Assembly: GCA_004295565.1 (NCBI GenBank)
Contig: AP019416.1
Coordinates: 4,092,001-4,156,000, forward strand
Length of the DNA: 64,000 nucleotides
Direction of reading: 5' to 3'
Origin: Vreelandella olivaria
Lineage (GTDB): Bacteria; Pseudomonadota; Gammaproteobacteria; Pseudomonadales; Halomonadaceae
Position numbers and translations under genes: made by a program. The notes under the pieces were generated by a model. That model saw nothing but the letters and a program-made list of their open reading frames with translations, was not told the DNA's origin and searched no databases. Of the stretch, positions 33,368 to 44,116 are shown piece after piece; the first letter of the stretch is position 1, and every line of letters begins with the position of its first letter.

Positions 33368-34697
33368 ATACCGCCCCGCTCTCTTTCCCAGGTAAGAAAA
33401 ACAGTGGCGACAGCGTCGTCAACGGCGTTGATCTATCGGTGAATTTTGCCGGTATCAAAGCCCCCAATCCATTCTGGCTGGCCTCTGCACCGCCCACCGA
33501 CAAGGCTTACAACGTAGTCCGCGCCTATGAAGCTGGCTGGGGCGGCGTGGTATGGAAAACCCTCGGCGAAGAGCCACCCGCGGTGAATGTCTCCTCGCGC
33601 TACTCGGCCCATTACGGCAAAAAACCGCGAGGTCATCGGCTTTAATAATATCGAGCTGATTACCGACCGTTCGCTTGCGATCAACCTTAAAGAGATCACC
33701 CAGGTGAAGAAGGATTGGCCCGACCGTGCGCTGATCGTCTCCATTATGGTGCCCTGCAATGAAGAGGCCTGGGCGTATATTTTGCCGTTGGTAGAAGCCA
33801 CCGGCGCGGACGGCATTGAGCTCAATCTGGGTTGCCCTCACGGTATGCCGGAGCGCGGCATGGGGCGGCAGTAGGCCAAAACCCCGACCTGATCGAAAAA
33901 GTCACCTACTGGTGTAAAAAGCACTACTCCAAGCCGGTGATTGTAAAACTCACCCCCAATATCACCGATATTCGCGTGGGCGCCCAGGCAGCGCTTAGGG
34001 TGGTGCCGATGCGGTCTCGCTGATTAACACTATCAACTCGATCACCAGCATCGATCTGGACAATATGGTCGCCAAACCCACGGTCGGCCACCAGAGCACC
34101 CACGGCGGCTACTGTGGCAGCGCCGTCAAACCCATAGCGATGAACATGGTGGCGGAAATTGCCCGCGACCCAGCGACGCCAACGCTGCCCATTTCCGGTA
34201 TTGGCGGCATTTCCACCTGGCGGGATGCAGCGGAATTTATCGCACTCGGCGCGGGCAGCGTGCAGGTGTGCACCGCGGCGATGCTCAACGGCTTTAGGAT
34301 TGTGGAGGAGATGAAGGACGGCCTCTCCCGATGGATGGCGGAGAAGGGCTACGACTCCATTGAGGCGTTCTCGCGCAAGGCGATACCCCAGACGACAGAC
34401 TGGAAACATCTGGATATCAACTTCAAAACCATCGCCAAGATCGATCAGGATCTGTGCATCGAGTGTGGCCGCTGCTATATCGCCTGCGAGGATACTTCCC
34501 ACCAGTCGATTGCCAAGCTTACCGAGCAGGACGGCGCGCGGCGTTATGAAGTGATTGAAGAGGAGTGCGTAGGCTGTAACTTATGTCAGATCACCTGCCC
34601 GGTGGAGAACTGCATCACCATGGTGCCCCAGGAAACAGGGCAACCCTTCCTAGCCTGGGATAACGACCCGCGCAACCCTTTCCGGGTCGCCTCTTAA
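33364..34697 (+). CDS. preA: NAD-dependent dihydropyrimidine dehydrogenase subunit PreA, three frameshifts
   Basis: About 445 residues. An FMN barrel of the dihydroorotate dehydrogenase type (NFAGIKAPNPFWLASAPP, NLGCPHGMPERGMG with the catalytic loop Cys, KPVIVKLTPNITDI, ISGIGGISTWRDAAEFI) is followed by two [4Fe-4S] motifs, CIECGRCYIACED and CVGCNLCQITCPVENC. Shifts lie near 33626, 33865 and 34000. It reduces uracil and thymine to their dihydro forms, or the reverse. It is last in the pyrimidine operon. Confidence 0.92.
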
Positions 34698-34724
34698 GCT
34701 CTTAACCCTCGCTTTCACCTCCCG

Positions 34725-34747
34725 CCGCCCTCCATCTGTGAGGGCGG
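34725..34747 (+). terminator. Possible terminator after preA
   Basis: Stem CCGCCCTC / GAGGGCGG with a 7-base loop, 28 bases after the preA stop. It is followed by only a short T stretch (TCGCGTTTCGCG), so termination strength is uncertain. Confidence 0.5.
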
Positions 34748-34858
34748 TCGCGTTTCGCGCAACGTGCTGTTCCATCACCAAGTAGCGACAAGACACAGCA
34801 TCCTTGAGAACATGAGAAGCTGTCGCATATAGAATATTTTCTCATAAAAGGAAGACCG

Positions 34859-35721
34859 ATGAAGTTCGCTATCACTACCACCGCTATACTCTTAGCAACT
34901 GCCAGCGCCACCGTGAGCGCTGACCAGCGAATCGCCACCTTCGATTTAGGCAGCCTGGATACGCTGGATGCGCTAGGTTTAAATGCGCAGGTAGTGGGTG
35001 TGCCAAAAGCCAGCCTGCCTGACTATCTTGAGCAATATGCAGCCGATAACGTCACCGATATTGGCGGCCTGCGCTCACCGGATATGGATACTCTTGGCGA
35101 AAGCGAGCCTAGCCTGATTCTCTACACTGGCCGCCAGGGTGAGTGGGAAGGAGAGCTTGGCGAAATCGCCCCGCTGCTCAACACCAGCCTGCAGGGTGAC
35201 GACTATCTGGCTGCTTTTGACGCCAATGTACGCGAACTAGCGAGTCGTTTAGCAGTGGAAAGCAAAGCCGAAGAGGCGCTTGGTACACTGCACGCCGAAA
35301 TTGAGACTCAGCGCGAAGCGTTAAGCAACGCCCCCGCACGCTGGTAGTCACCCACAACGGCGGCAATCTGATGCTGAATCAACACCCGGTCGTTCACGAC
35401 GTACTGGGCATTGCAGCATTAGAGATGCCCGCCAATGTCACTTCTGAAACCCGCGGTAACCGTACATTTACCCCGCTTTCACCTGAGGCAATTAGTGAAA
35501 TTGATCCGCAGGTCGTGCTGGTGATTGATCGCAGCGCCGCGATTGGCGATGAACCCGCCAACGCTGATGCTTTAGCGCAAACGCTCTTCGATGCGGGAGC
35601 TGAGAAAGCGCGGGTCGTTATGTTAACGCCCGCGCTGTGGTACCTCTCAGGCGGTGGACTACAGAGCCTGGCGCTTCAGGTTGAAGAAGTGGCTGCGGCA
35701 CTAAGCTCGTCAAGGGGCTAG
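34859..35721 (+). CDS. Siderophore/iron-type ABC periplasmic binding protein, one frameshift
   Basis: About 287 residues with a signal peptide (MKFAITTTAILLATASATVSA, cleavage before DQ). The fold is the TroA/FatB class: TFDLGSLDTLDALGL, VVGVPKASLPDYL, VTDIGGLRSPDMDTL, and after a shift near 35340 TLVVTHNGGNLML and EIDPQVVLVIDRSAAIG. This resembles binding proteins for catechol or mixed siderophores (FatB/CeuE/YclQ type). No permease or ATPase gene lies nearby, so it is an orphan here. It has a good ribosome site (AAAGGAAG). Confidence 0.82.
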
Positions 35722-35735
35722 GCGCTCGCTAAACC

Positions 35736-35762
35736 ATTACCCCCTCTTGAAGAGGGGGTAAT
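35736..35762. terminator. Bidirectional hairpin between binding protein and MCP genes
   Basis: A perfect 12 bp stem ATTACCCCCTCT / AGAGGGGGTAAT with loop TGA, 14 bases after the binding-protein stop and between convergent genes. No long T-tract, but the stem is strong. Confidence 0.7.
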
Positions 35763-35821
35763 ACTGCCTAAGTATCGGGAAATATAAGTATCGAGAAATC
35801 TAAGCGTCGGAACACGTGAGC

Positions 35822-37516
35822 TTAGAAAGCTTCCCAATCACCTTCAGCACTCGCCGTGGTTTTGCTACTGGCTTGGCTACGAGGCGCTGGCCGCATAAGC
35901 GCAGGCGACTTTTGTTGGGGGGCAGCTAACGGGGCATGTTGCGTACGGCTCTCCCCCTTCCGTTAAGCGAAAGGCTGAAACAACGCTTTCAAGCCGCGCC
36001 GCCTGCTCTTCCAACGAGCTTGCCGCTGAGGAAGCTTGCTGAACCAGCGCCGCGTTCTGCTGGGTCACTTCATCCATCTGGGCGACCGCCTGATTGACCT
36101 GCTCAATACCCGAGCTCTGCTCCTGGGATGCCGCGGATATTTCATCCATGATATCGGTCACCCGGCGCACCGAAGCGACCACCTCACGCATGGTTTCCCC
36201 AGCGCTTTCGACTAATGCCGAGCCCTCTTTTACCTGGGTTGATGACGCCTCAATCAGTGCTTTGATCTCTTTAGCGGCATCCGCACTGCGGCTCGCCAGG
36301 TTTCGCACTTCGCTGGCCACGACGGCAAAACCACGCCCTTGTTCACCTGCCCGTGCGGCTTCCACCGAGGCATTAAGCGCCAGGATATTGGTTTGGAAAG
36401 CGATAGAGTCAATAACGGTAATAATATCCGTCACTTTTTGTGAACTGCTGGAAATGCCGTGCATGGTGGTAATCACCTGCTCAACCACTTCACCACCGTT
36501 AGTTGCCGTGCTTGAGGCATCGTTCGCTAACTGGCTAGCCTGACGAGCGTTATCGGCATTCTGCTTAACGGTAGCGGTTAACTGCTCCATGCTGGCGGCG
36601 GTTTCCTGCAGAGAAGCGGCCTGCTGCTCGGTGCGCGACGACAGATCCGCGTTACCACTGGCAATCTCACGCGCGCCGATATGGATAGAGCCACTGCTAT
36701 CGCGCACTTCCGAGACCGTTTTGACTAAACCGCTCTGCATATGCTGCATGGCGCTAAACAGCTTGCCTATCTCGTTACGCCCGCGCTCACTGACTTTGCC
36801 TGAAAGATCATTTTGCGCGATCCGCTCAAAGAGCAAGACTGCCTCATCCAGCGGTTTAACAATGGCCCCCACCATGGCGATACGCACGAACAGCACCATC
36901 AATGCGGCGATGATAAGCACTGCCAATTCAATATAACCGAATAACTGCATTTCACTTTCATAATCGCTAAACAATTGGTCGCCGCGCTCAACCAAGTACT
37001 CGTTGAAAGCAATACTTGCCTCCAAAAACTGTTGATTCAAATCACTGGTGAGTTCTCTTGCATCACGAAAGCGAGCCTCATCGCCTGCTTGTAACGCTTC
37101 GCCTTGGGTAATTAAGCCTTGCTGCATCAGGTTATTAAAAGTAGTAATTACTGCTTCAGCAAGTTCTACATGAGTTGCACGAGGATCGTGTGACTCAAAA
37201 GTCGAAATGAACTCTTGGGCATCCGTTTGAAACGACGTTGCTTGGGCGAGGTAATCTCTCGCTTCTTCTCTATTGCCTTCGTGTTCTGCGTCTAAACTAT
37301 TCAAGTAAAAGAGTTGCGTATAGGCAACCGACCGCTGAGTACGATTGAGAGGCAGCATTTGATGCATTGCGATATCGTCTAGTTCTTCGAGGGATATGCC
37401 CCCCTGTTTTCCAGACTGGTGGCTGAGAAAAGCAATTATTAGTATTAATATTGAAAAATAGCGAGCATGAGTGTCAAACTCATTTTCACTGAGACATTAC
37501 TAAGTAGTCGGTTCAT
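35822..37516 (-). CDS. Methyl-accepting chemotaxis protein (MCP 1), two frameshifts
   Basis: About 565 residues. N-terminal membrane segment (SLTLMLAIF... SILILIIAF) is recovered by adding one base to the T5 run near 37459; a helical periplasmic domain (Tar-like four-helix type) follows, then a second membrane segment ([17 protein letters not shown]), HAMP and the signalling domain with the hairpin tip [25 protein letters not shown]. Removing one G near 35957 gives the real C-terminus, ending in DWEAF, a CheR/CheB-docking pentapeptide like E. coli NWETF. The start at 37516 ([14 protein letters not shown]) matches MCP 2. Confidence 0.88.
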
Positions 37517-37827
37517 AGGTAAGAGCCTCGCTTCCTGAGCTTTTCGCTCCGGCTGTGCTTAAAGTTAAGAGAGGCAACTCATATCCCCCTATCTCATTAG
37601 GAGTAATCAGCCACCTTTGGGTTACTTGATATTACAACCCTCTCTCAGCCTAAAACACCGAGTTCATACTTTTTAACAATTGGCTTGTTTTCACGCTAAC
37701 TACTGTCTAAAGAAATTAAGCACTTATAAGATTCGCGCGGATGATCTCTCATCCGCGCGCTAGGTTTTGTTTTAAGTCTATGGCGCTTTTTGCACAGCTC
37801 AGCAGTTGAACTGCTCAAATGGTTGGG
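37517..37827. other. Intergenic region between the two MCP genes
   Basis: 311 bp without a plausible gene. It holds a strong hairpin (37734-37759, listed separately) and must contain the MCP 1 promoter. No match as clear as the sigma-28 site of MCP 2 was found. Confidence 0.6.
37734..37759 (-). terminator. Hairpin after MCP 2
   Basis: A perfect 11 bp stem CGCGCGGATGA / TCATCCGCGCG with loop TCTC, about 70 bases after the MCP 2 stop. The T-rich side (TAGGTTTTGTTTT) is on the plus strand, while the adjacent gene reads on the minus strand, so direction is uncertain. Confidence 0.6.
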
Positions 37828-39569
37828 CTATTGAAACCCAAAGAGAGACTCAGGCTTAAAAGACTCCCAATCCTGGTCGACGCTACTCGTTTGCTGGCTA
37901 CGCGGCGCTGGCCGCAGTAGGGCGGGCTGTTGTTGTGACGTGTGCTGTGGCGAGTGCTGTGTAGAACCTTGTAAGGAACGCTGTGGCGAGGTTAACGGGG
38001 CATGCTGCGCGCGACTCTCCCCTTCCGCTAAACGAAAGGACGAGACAACGCTTTCAAGCCGCGCTGCCTGCTCTTCCAACGAGCTTGCCGCAGAAGAAGC
38101 CTCTTGAACCAGGGCCGCGTTCTGCTGAGTCACCTCATCCATCTGGGCAACCGCCTGATTGACCTGCTCAATGCCCGAGCTCTGTTCCTGAGATGCTGCG
38201 GAGATTTCATCCATAATATCGGTCACACGGCGTACCGAAGACACCACATCGCGCATTGTAGCGCCAGCACTTTCTACTAGCGCCGAACCTTCCTTCACCT
38301 GAGTGGATGACGCATCAATCAGTGTTTTGATCTCTTTGGCAGCATCCGCACTACGGCTCGCCAGGTTACGTACTTCGCTGGCCACCACGGCGAAGCCACG
38401 CCCTTGTTCACCTGCCCGTGCCGCTTCCACCGAAGCGTTAAGCGCCAGAATATTGGTTTGGAAGGCAATAGAGTCGATAACGGTAATAATATCCGTCACT
38501 TTTTGTGAGCTGCTGGAAATACCGTGCATGGTGGTAATCACCTGCTCAACCACTTCACCTCCGTTGCTGGCGGTGCTTGAGGCATCGTTTGCCAACTGAC
38601 TGGCCTGACGGGCGTTATCGGCATTCTGTTTAACGGTGGCGGTTAACTGCTCCATGCTGGCGGCGGTTTCCTGCAGTGATGACGCCTGCTGCTCGGTACG
38701 CGAGGATAAATCCGCGTTACCACTGGCAATCTCACGCGCCCCGATATGAATCGAGCCACTGCTATCGCGCACTTCTGAAACGGTTTTAACCAAATTACTC
38801 TGCATATGCTGCATGGCGCTAAACAGTTTACCAATCTCGTTACGCCCGCGCTCTCTAATCTTGTGCGACAAGTCGTTTTGGGCAATACGCTCAAAATGCA
38901 TGACCGCTTCGTTTAGTGGTTTGACAATCACGCCCACCATGGCGATGCGCACAAATAGCACGATTAACGCGGCTATTAAAAGTACCGCAATATCAATATA
39001 GGTGAGGAGCTGCATATCACTGTCATAATCGTCCACCATTATTCTATTTTGCGCCGCCATGTAATCGTTGTAGGCCGTTCCCGCCTCTATGAACTGCTGA
39101 TTTAAATCACTGGCCATCTCCCTTGCATTGCGAAACTGTTCCTCATCACCAGCTGTCAACGCTACTTCTTGGGGCATCAAACCCTGCTCCGTCAAGTCCT
39201 GGAAACTGGCCAGTAAGGTTTCCACAAGGGGCGTCTGAATAGCGATAGACTCAAATCTGGAAAAGTATGTCTGAGCTGCCTGCTGCATGCTCTGTGCTTC
39301 AGTTAGGTAATCACGCGCTGCGCGAGTATCCCCTTCATAAGCCGCGACATAGCTATTCACGTAAAACAGCTGTGCGTTCGCAATTGACAGCTGTCCCCGA
39401 TTAACTGACCGCATTTGGTCTGCTGCACGGTCAACCTCTTTAAGCGACGAGCTACCCTCTACACCTGCTCGATAACCGAGAAAAGCAATGATGATTATTA
39501 GCAGTGAAAAATGACCAAAACAAGCGTTAAGCTCATTTTAATAGAGATATTTTTAAGAATGCGATTCAT
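37828..39569 (-). CDS. Methyl-accepting chemotaxis protein (MCP 2), one frameshift
   Basis: About 580 residues, a tandem paralogue of MCP 1 with near-identical HAMP and signalling regions but a different periplasmic domain sequence. The N-terminus [20 protein letters not shown] is joined to the first membrane segment by a base missing from the T5 run near 39511, the same position as in MCP 1. The C-terminus has a Gln/Ser/Pro-rich linker, then DWESF followed by KPESLFGFQ, so the docking motif is not at the extreme end. Ligand unknown. Confidence 0.9.
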
Positions 39570-39688
39570 TTACAGAACTACTCCAGGGTTAGATTAGTTA
39601 TTGGCAATTCATGTAATCTAGCTAGAGACATTCCAGCGATTTTAGACTAAGTTAAATTGACCGTTTGATTTTTATCAAAACTTTATCT

Positions 39689-39715
39689 TTATCGGCCAAC
39701 AGCCCATCAACTTTA
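39689..39715 (-). promoter_or_regulatory. Sigma-28 (FliA) promoter of MCP 2
   Basis: On the minus strand: TAAAGTTG, 11 bases, GCCGATAA. This matches the flagellar sigma factor consensus TAAAGTTT-N11-GCCGATAA at 15 of 16 positions with exact spacing. It lies about 120 bases upstream of the MCP 2 start, so this receptor is expected to be co-expressed with late flagellar genes. Confidence 0.88.
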
Positions 39716-39722
39716 GTCTAAT

Positions 39723-39769
39723 AAAAAATCAACCATTTCACCGCCGTGACTTCGCTAAGCCACGGCGGT
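39723..39769 (-). terminator. Intrinsic terminator of the RND efflux operon
   Basis: On the minus strand, stem ACCGCCGTG / CACGGCGGT with an inner CTT/AAG pair and CGCT-type loop, followed by GATTTTTTA. It lies 33 bases after the RND permease stop. Confidence 0.85.
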
Positions 39770-39801
39770 TAGGTAGGGTAAAAGCAATCCAATGCAGGGT
39801 G

Positions 39802-42800
39802 TTATTTATCCGGGTGTATGCGAATCCGGTAGAGCACGCAGTAAACCACCGGCAGTACGATTAGGGTTAATAGCGTGGCGACACCCAAGCCACCGATCAG
39901 CGCGACCGCCATACTGGCGAAGAAGGCATCGCTAATCAGCGGGATCATGCCCAACATGGTGGTTAACGCAGCCATAGCGACCGGACGCACCCGGCTGACG
40001 GCCGCCCGCACCACTGCGTGGTAGCGGTCTTGGTGCAGCGGCAATTGCACGTTGATCTCTTCCACTAGCACGATAGCGTTTTTGATCACCATCCCGATCA
40101 AACTCAGCGTGCCCAGCAACGCCATAAACGAGAAAGGCATACCGGTGAGCAACAGCGCGCCCACGACGCCAATAATGGTTAATGGCACCAGCGACCAAAT
40201 AGCCAGCGGCTGACGGAAGTTATTGAACAGCACCACAGTGAGAATAAACATCATCACGATGCCCAGCGGCAGCGAAGCAAACAGCCCACTTTGCGCTTCC
40301 CCCGCGGTCTCGTACTCACCGCCCCACTCCAGCCGATAGCCTGCGGGTAGATCTAACGCTTCCACCCTTGGGCGAATCTCGGCCAATACGCTGGCGGCGG
40401 TCATCCCGCTTAACGGGTCAGGCTCACCGTACACCGCCAGCATGCGCTCGCGATTGCGGCGCATAATTAGCGGATCCGCCACCTGTGTGATGATATCGCT
40501 GATCACTTGATCGGCGGTGATATAGCGGTTTTGCTCTGCGCTCCAGACGTTAAGTGAACCGAGATTATCCACATCGTGGCGCTGCTCAGGGATTGCCCGC
40601 GCCACTATCGGAATTAGGTCGCTGCCGTCGCGGTAAATGCCTACCTGACTGCCACTGGTACTCAGAGCCAGGGTGCTGGCCAGGTCTTCACGGGTCACAC
40701 CCAGCCTACGTGCAGTATCTTCAAGAAAAACGGGCTCAATCGCCTGGACGCGGTTACGCCAGCTGGTGCGCACGCTGGTCATATTCGGCGTATCGCGGAA
40801 CATGGCCTCCACCTGGTCGCCCAACTGGCGAAGCACTGCAGGGTCGCTGCCGTAGAAGCGTGCCTCTAGTTTGGCTTTCGGTGCGGGGCCGACTTCCAAC
40901 GGGGCGATTTTATAATCGATATCGCTATGGTCGCGCTTAAGCACCTGCTCAACATCTGCCATGCGGTCGTGTTGAGTCGCTTTATCGTCGGTTTCGACTA
41001 TCAACTGCGCATAGCTTGCGTAGCGATCTTCCGGCGAATAGGTGAGGGTAAAGCGCTGCGCCCCACCGCCCACGGTGGTGGTCAGGTGGCGAACCCCGAC
41101 ATCTCCATCACGCTCTCTTCCAACTCGCTAACGCGACGCTGGGTTTCGAGAATATCGGTACCTTCCGGTGTGCGGTAATCGACAAAAAAGATCGGCGTAT
41201 TCGAGGCCGGAAAAAAGGCATTTTTAACCGAACCAAAGCCGACCACCGCCCCCGCCAACACCGCCACCATCAGCACCAAGGTTAGCCAGCGCCAGCGAAT
41301 ACCGGCGATAATAACGCGGCCTACAAAACGATAGACCACGCCTTTATACGGGTCTTCCTGACCATCCCCGGGGGCAACGTTGCGGAAAAATAGCTTGAAG
41401 TAGAACGGTGTTAACGTCAGCGCCGTGATCCAGCTCAGCAGCAGCGAGTAGAGCAGCACGAAAAATAGCGAGCCGATGAACTCACCGGTGGTGTCTGGCG
41501 ATAAGCCGATGGGCGCAAAGGCGGCAATCGCGATTAGCGTGGCCGCCAGCAAAGGCCAGGCGTTTTGGCGAATCACTTGGTGGGCCGAATCACGAATAGT
41601 GTTGCCGCGCTTTAACCCCACCAGCATACCTTCGGTGACCACAATGGCGTTATCCACCAGCATGCCGAGAGCAATGATCAGCGCCCCCAGCGAGATTTTC
41701 TCCAGCTGCAGCCCGTGAAAGCGCATCAACATAAAGGTGCCGATAATGGTGATCAGCAGGATAAAACCCATTAATAGCCCCGCTGCGCCAGCCCATAAAC
41801 AGCATCAGCACCACGATGACGATGGCCACCGCCTGGATCAAGCTGACCAAAAGCCGGATACCGCGTCATCGACCACCTGGGGTTGGTTGTAAACGACGTT
41901 TAGCTCCATGCCCAGCGGTGTGCGGTTTTGCAGTTCATCCAACCGCTGCTCTAGCCGTTCGCCCACCTCGACCACATTGACGCCGCTCTCAAAGGAGATG
42001 CCCAGCGAGATCGCCGGTCGACCCATATCGCGGTAAAGCTGCTGGGGCTGCTCCGCCAGCTCACGGCTCACATCGGCAATATCGCTCAGCCGTACCAACT
42101 CGCCATCGCCCTCGCTGACAATCAGGGCGCGCAGATCTTCAATATTCGCCGCACTGCCCGTGGGCGTGATGCGAAAACGACGGCCATCCTGTTTAAGATG
42201 TCCTGAGTCTGCCACGGCATTTTGAGTCTCAAGCAGTTGCTGTAGGCGAGAAAGCGGAATATTGAGCGCACGCAGGCGTTCGCGATCAACTTCGATATAG
42301 ATGCGCTCTTCATGCTCACCGCTTAATGATACCTTTGCAACGCCCTTCACCAGCGCGAGCTCGCGCTTAAGAAAATCAGCATGGTCAGCCAGATCCGGCA
42401 TGCTATAGCCCTCGCCGGTCAGGTTGACCATAAAGCCAAACACATCGCCAAAATCGTCGTTAACGCGGGATTGGCTTGCCCCTGGCGGAAGCGCGGCCTG
42501 AGCGTCCTGTACTTTACGGCGCAGCGAATCCCACAGTTGCTGCAACTCTTCGTTTTGTACCGTGCTTTCAAGCTCGACGGTAATCTGCGAGAGGCCATCA
42601 GAGCTTACCGAGCTAACCCGTTTGATCGATGACATCTCCTGGATCGACTCTTCCAGGGTCGAGGTAACTTCCTGTTCGACCTCTTCAGGCGTCGCACCTG
42701 GGTACTGAGTGGTGATCAGCGCATTACGAATGGTAAATTCAGGGAACTCCAGTTGCCCCATGCCTAAAAACGATAGCGCGCCGCCCGCCAGCAGCACCAC

Positions 42801-42848
42801 CGTCATTAAATAGCTGGCCGCGCGGTGGCGTAGGAAGTAGTCGACCAT
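39802..42848 (-). CDS. RND-family efflux permease, three frameshifts
   Basis: About 1,015 residues, with the usual two halves of six membrane segments and large periplasmic loops. The start MVDYFLRHRAASYLMTVVLL and TTQYPGATPEEVEQEVTSTL are typical of AcrB-like permeases; LGMLVDNAIVVTEGM contains the proton-relay Asp in helix 4 and FSFMALLGTLSLIGMVIKNAI lies in the second half. Shifts lie near 41850, 41785 and 41096. It exports drugs or other amphiphiles with the adaptor encoded just upstream (one-base gap). No outer membrane channel gene is present. Confidence 0.9.
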
Positions 42849-42849
42849 A

Positions 42850-43944
42850 TTATAGCCCCTGCTCTTTTTCCCACGGCGTCACCTGGGTGTCCGCGGTTAA
42901 ACGGTGGGCGCCAGCGGCCACAATGCGATCCCCCGCGGCCAACTCTCCGCTGACTTCAAGACCGCTTGAGGTTAATCGACCGACCTCTACCGGCACTGCT
43001 TCAACGTTTTCCGGCGCAATGAACCGCCATACCTGGGCCTGGTCGGGATCATCACCGGCATAGCTCACCGCCTCCGCGGGCAGGCGCCACAGCGGGGCGC
43101 TATTGTCGGTTTGCAGCGAGCTCAAATCCAAGCGCACGTTGGCGCTCATGCCGTCTAAAAGGGTGATATCGTCCGGCTGGGGAAGCGTTAGGGTGACTTC
43201 ATACGCCAAACTCTGCGCGCTGGCTTGGGTGGTGTAAGAGGCAAGCTGGGCGAGGTAGGGCTTGTCACTATTGCCAAAGCGCACTTCGAACGCCAGCGCA
43301 TCACCGAAGGGCGTACCATTGCTTCGCGGTATGCGCTGCACGATCTGCTCGGGCAGATGAAACACCACGTCTAGCTGCCCTGGCTGCTGAATCACCGCTA
43401 CCGTTTCCTGTACCTGAACAATCTGCCGGTTATCTACCGGCACTTGGGCAATCACGCCATCGTAAGGGGCGCGAAGCTTGGTATGCTCGACCTGCTCTTG
43501 GGCCTGCTCAAAGGTGGCTCGGGCGGCCCGCCACTCACTTTCCGACTCATCAAACTGGGACTGACTGACCGCCCCGCGCTGCAGGGTATAGCGCATGCGT
43601 TCCAGCGTTGCCTCGGCTAGCTCCAATCGCGAGCGGGCGCTGTCCAGTTCGCTTTGCACATTACGATCATCAATCCGCGCAATCACCTCACCCTCGCTTA
43701 CACGCTGGCCAGGGCTGACATTGAGTTCCAACAGCTCCCCAGCCATCCGAAAAGACAAATTGCTCCGCGTCGAGGCTTCCACCCGCGCCGGAAACTGCCG
43801 CAAGGCGGCGGCATTGGCTGACTGCAATGTGATCAACTTGACTGGTCGCGTTGCATCAGTTGACTGCGCCTGGGGTTGCTCACAGCCCGTTAGCACGAGC
43901 AGAGCCAGCAGGATGGGCAATGAACGGAGAAGAGTAACGGCCAC
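42850..43944 (-). CDS. RND efflux periplasmic adaptor lipoprotein
   Basis: 364 residues, intact. Lipoprotein signal with lipobox LTGC (LLALLVLTGCEQ). The adaptor order is visible: beta-barrel/lipoyl part (GELLELNVSPGQRVSEGEVIARIDD), helical hairpin (ELDSARSRLELAEATLERM), second lipoyl half (HTKLRAPYDGVIAQVPVDNRQIV) and a C-terminal domain (VPVEVGRLTSSGLEVSGEL). It connects the RND permease to an outer membrane channel. It is first in the operon, divergent from the TetR gene. Confidence 0.92.
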   Translation of the reverse strand: MAVTLLRSLPILLALLVLTGCEQPQAQSTDATRPVKLITLQSANAAALRQFPARVEASTRSNLSFRMAGELLELNVSPGQRVSEGEVIARIDDRNVQSELDSARSRLELAEATLERMRYTLQRGAVSQSQFDESESEWRAARATFEQAQEQVEHTKLRAPYDGVIAQVPVDNRQIVQVQETVAVIQQPGQLDVVFHLPEQIVQRIPRSNGTPFGDALAFEVRFGNSDKPYLAQLASYTTQASAQSLAYEVTLTLPQPDDITLLDGMSANVRLDLSSLQTDNSAPLWRLPAEAVSYAGDDPDQAQVWRFIAPENVEAVPVEVGRLTSSGLEVSGELAAGDRIVAAGAHRLTADTQVTPWEKEQGL

Positions 43945-44003
43945 GGGATGCTCCTTGAGGGTCTATACCGCTTTCCAAAACTGACGTAGAGAAACCAGTG
44001 AGG

Positions 44004-44045
44004 TATATATCTCACTGACATTCACGAATGTCAGTGAGATATATA
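44004..44045. promoter_or_regulatory. 42 bp perfect palindromic operator between efflux and TetR genes
   Basis: Two 20 bp arms (TATATATCTCACTGACATTC and its exact complement) separated by AC, in the divergent promoter of the adaptor gene and the TetR gene. This is a textbook place for autoregulation and repression of the efflux operon by the TetR protein. Confidence 0.85.
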
Positions 44046-44116
44046 ATAATCATCAACCGGCGACTTTGCTATCCATCACTGCCAAAATACCGCTACTTTT
44101 ATTAATAGGAGCCGCC

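Noticed and set aside
34815-34858. Possible Fur box before the siderophore-type binding protein (TATAGAATATTTTCTCA region)
   Set aside because: It matches the 19 bp Fur consensus only loosely, so I do not report it as a site.
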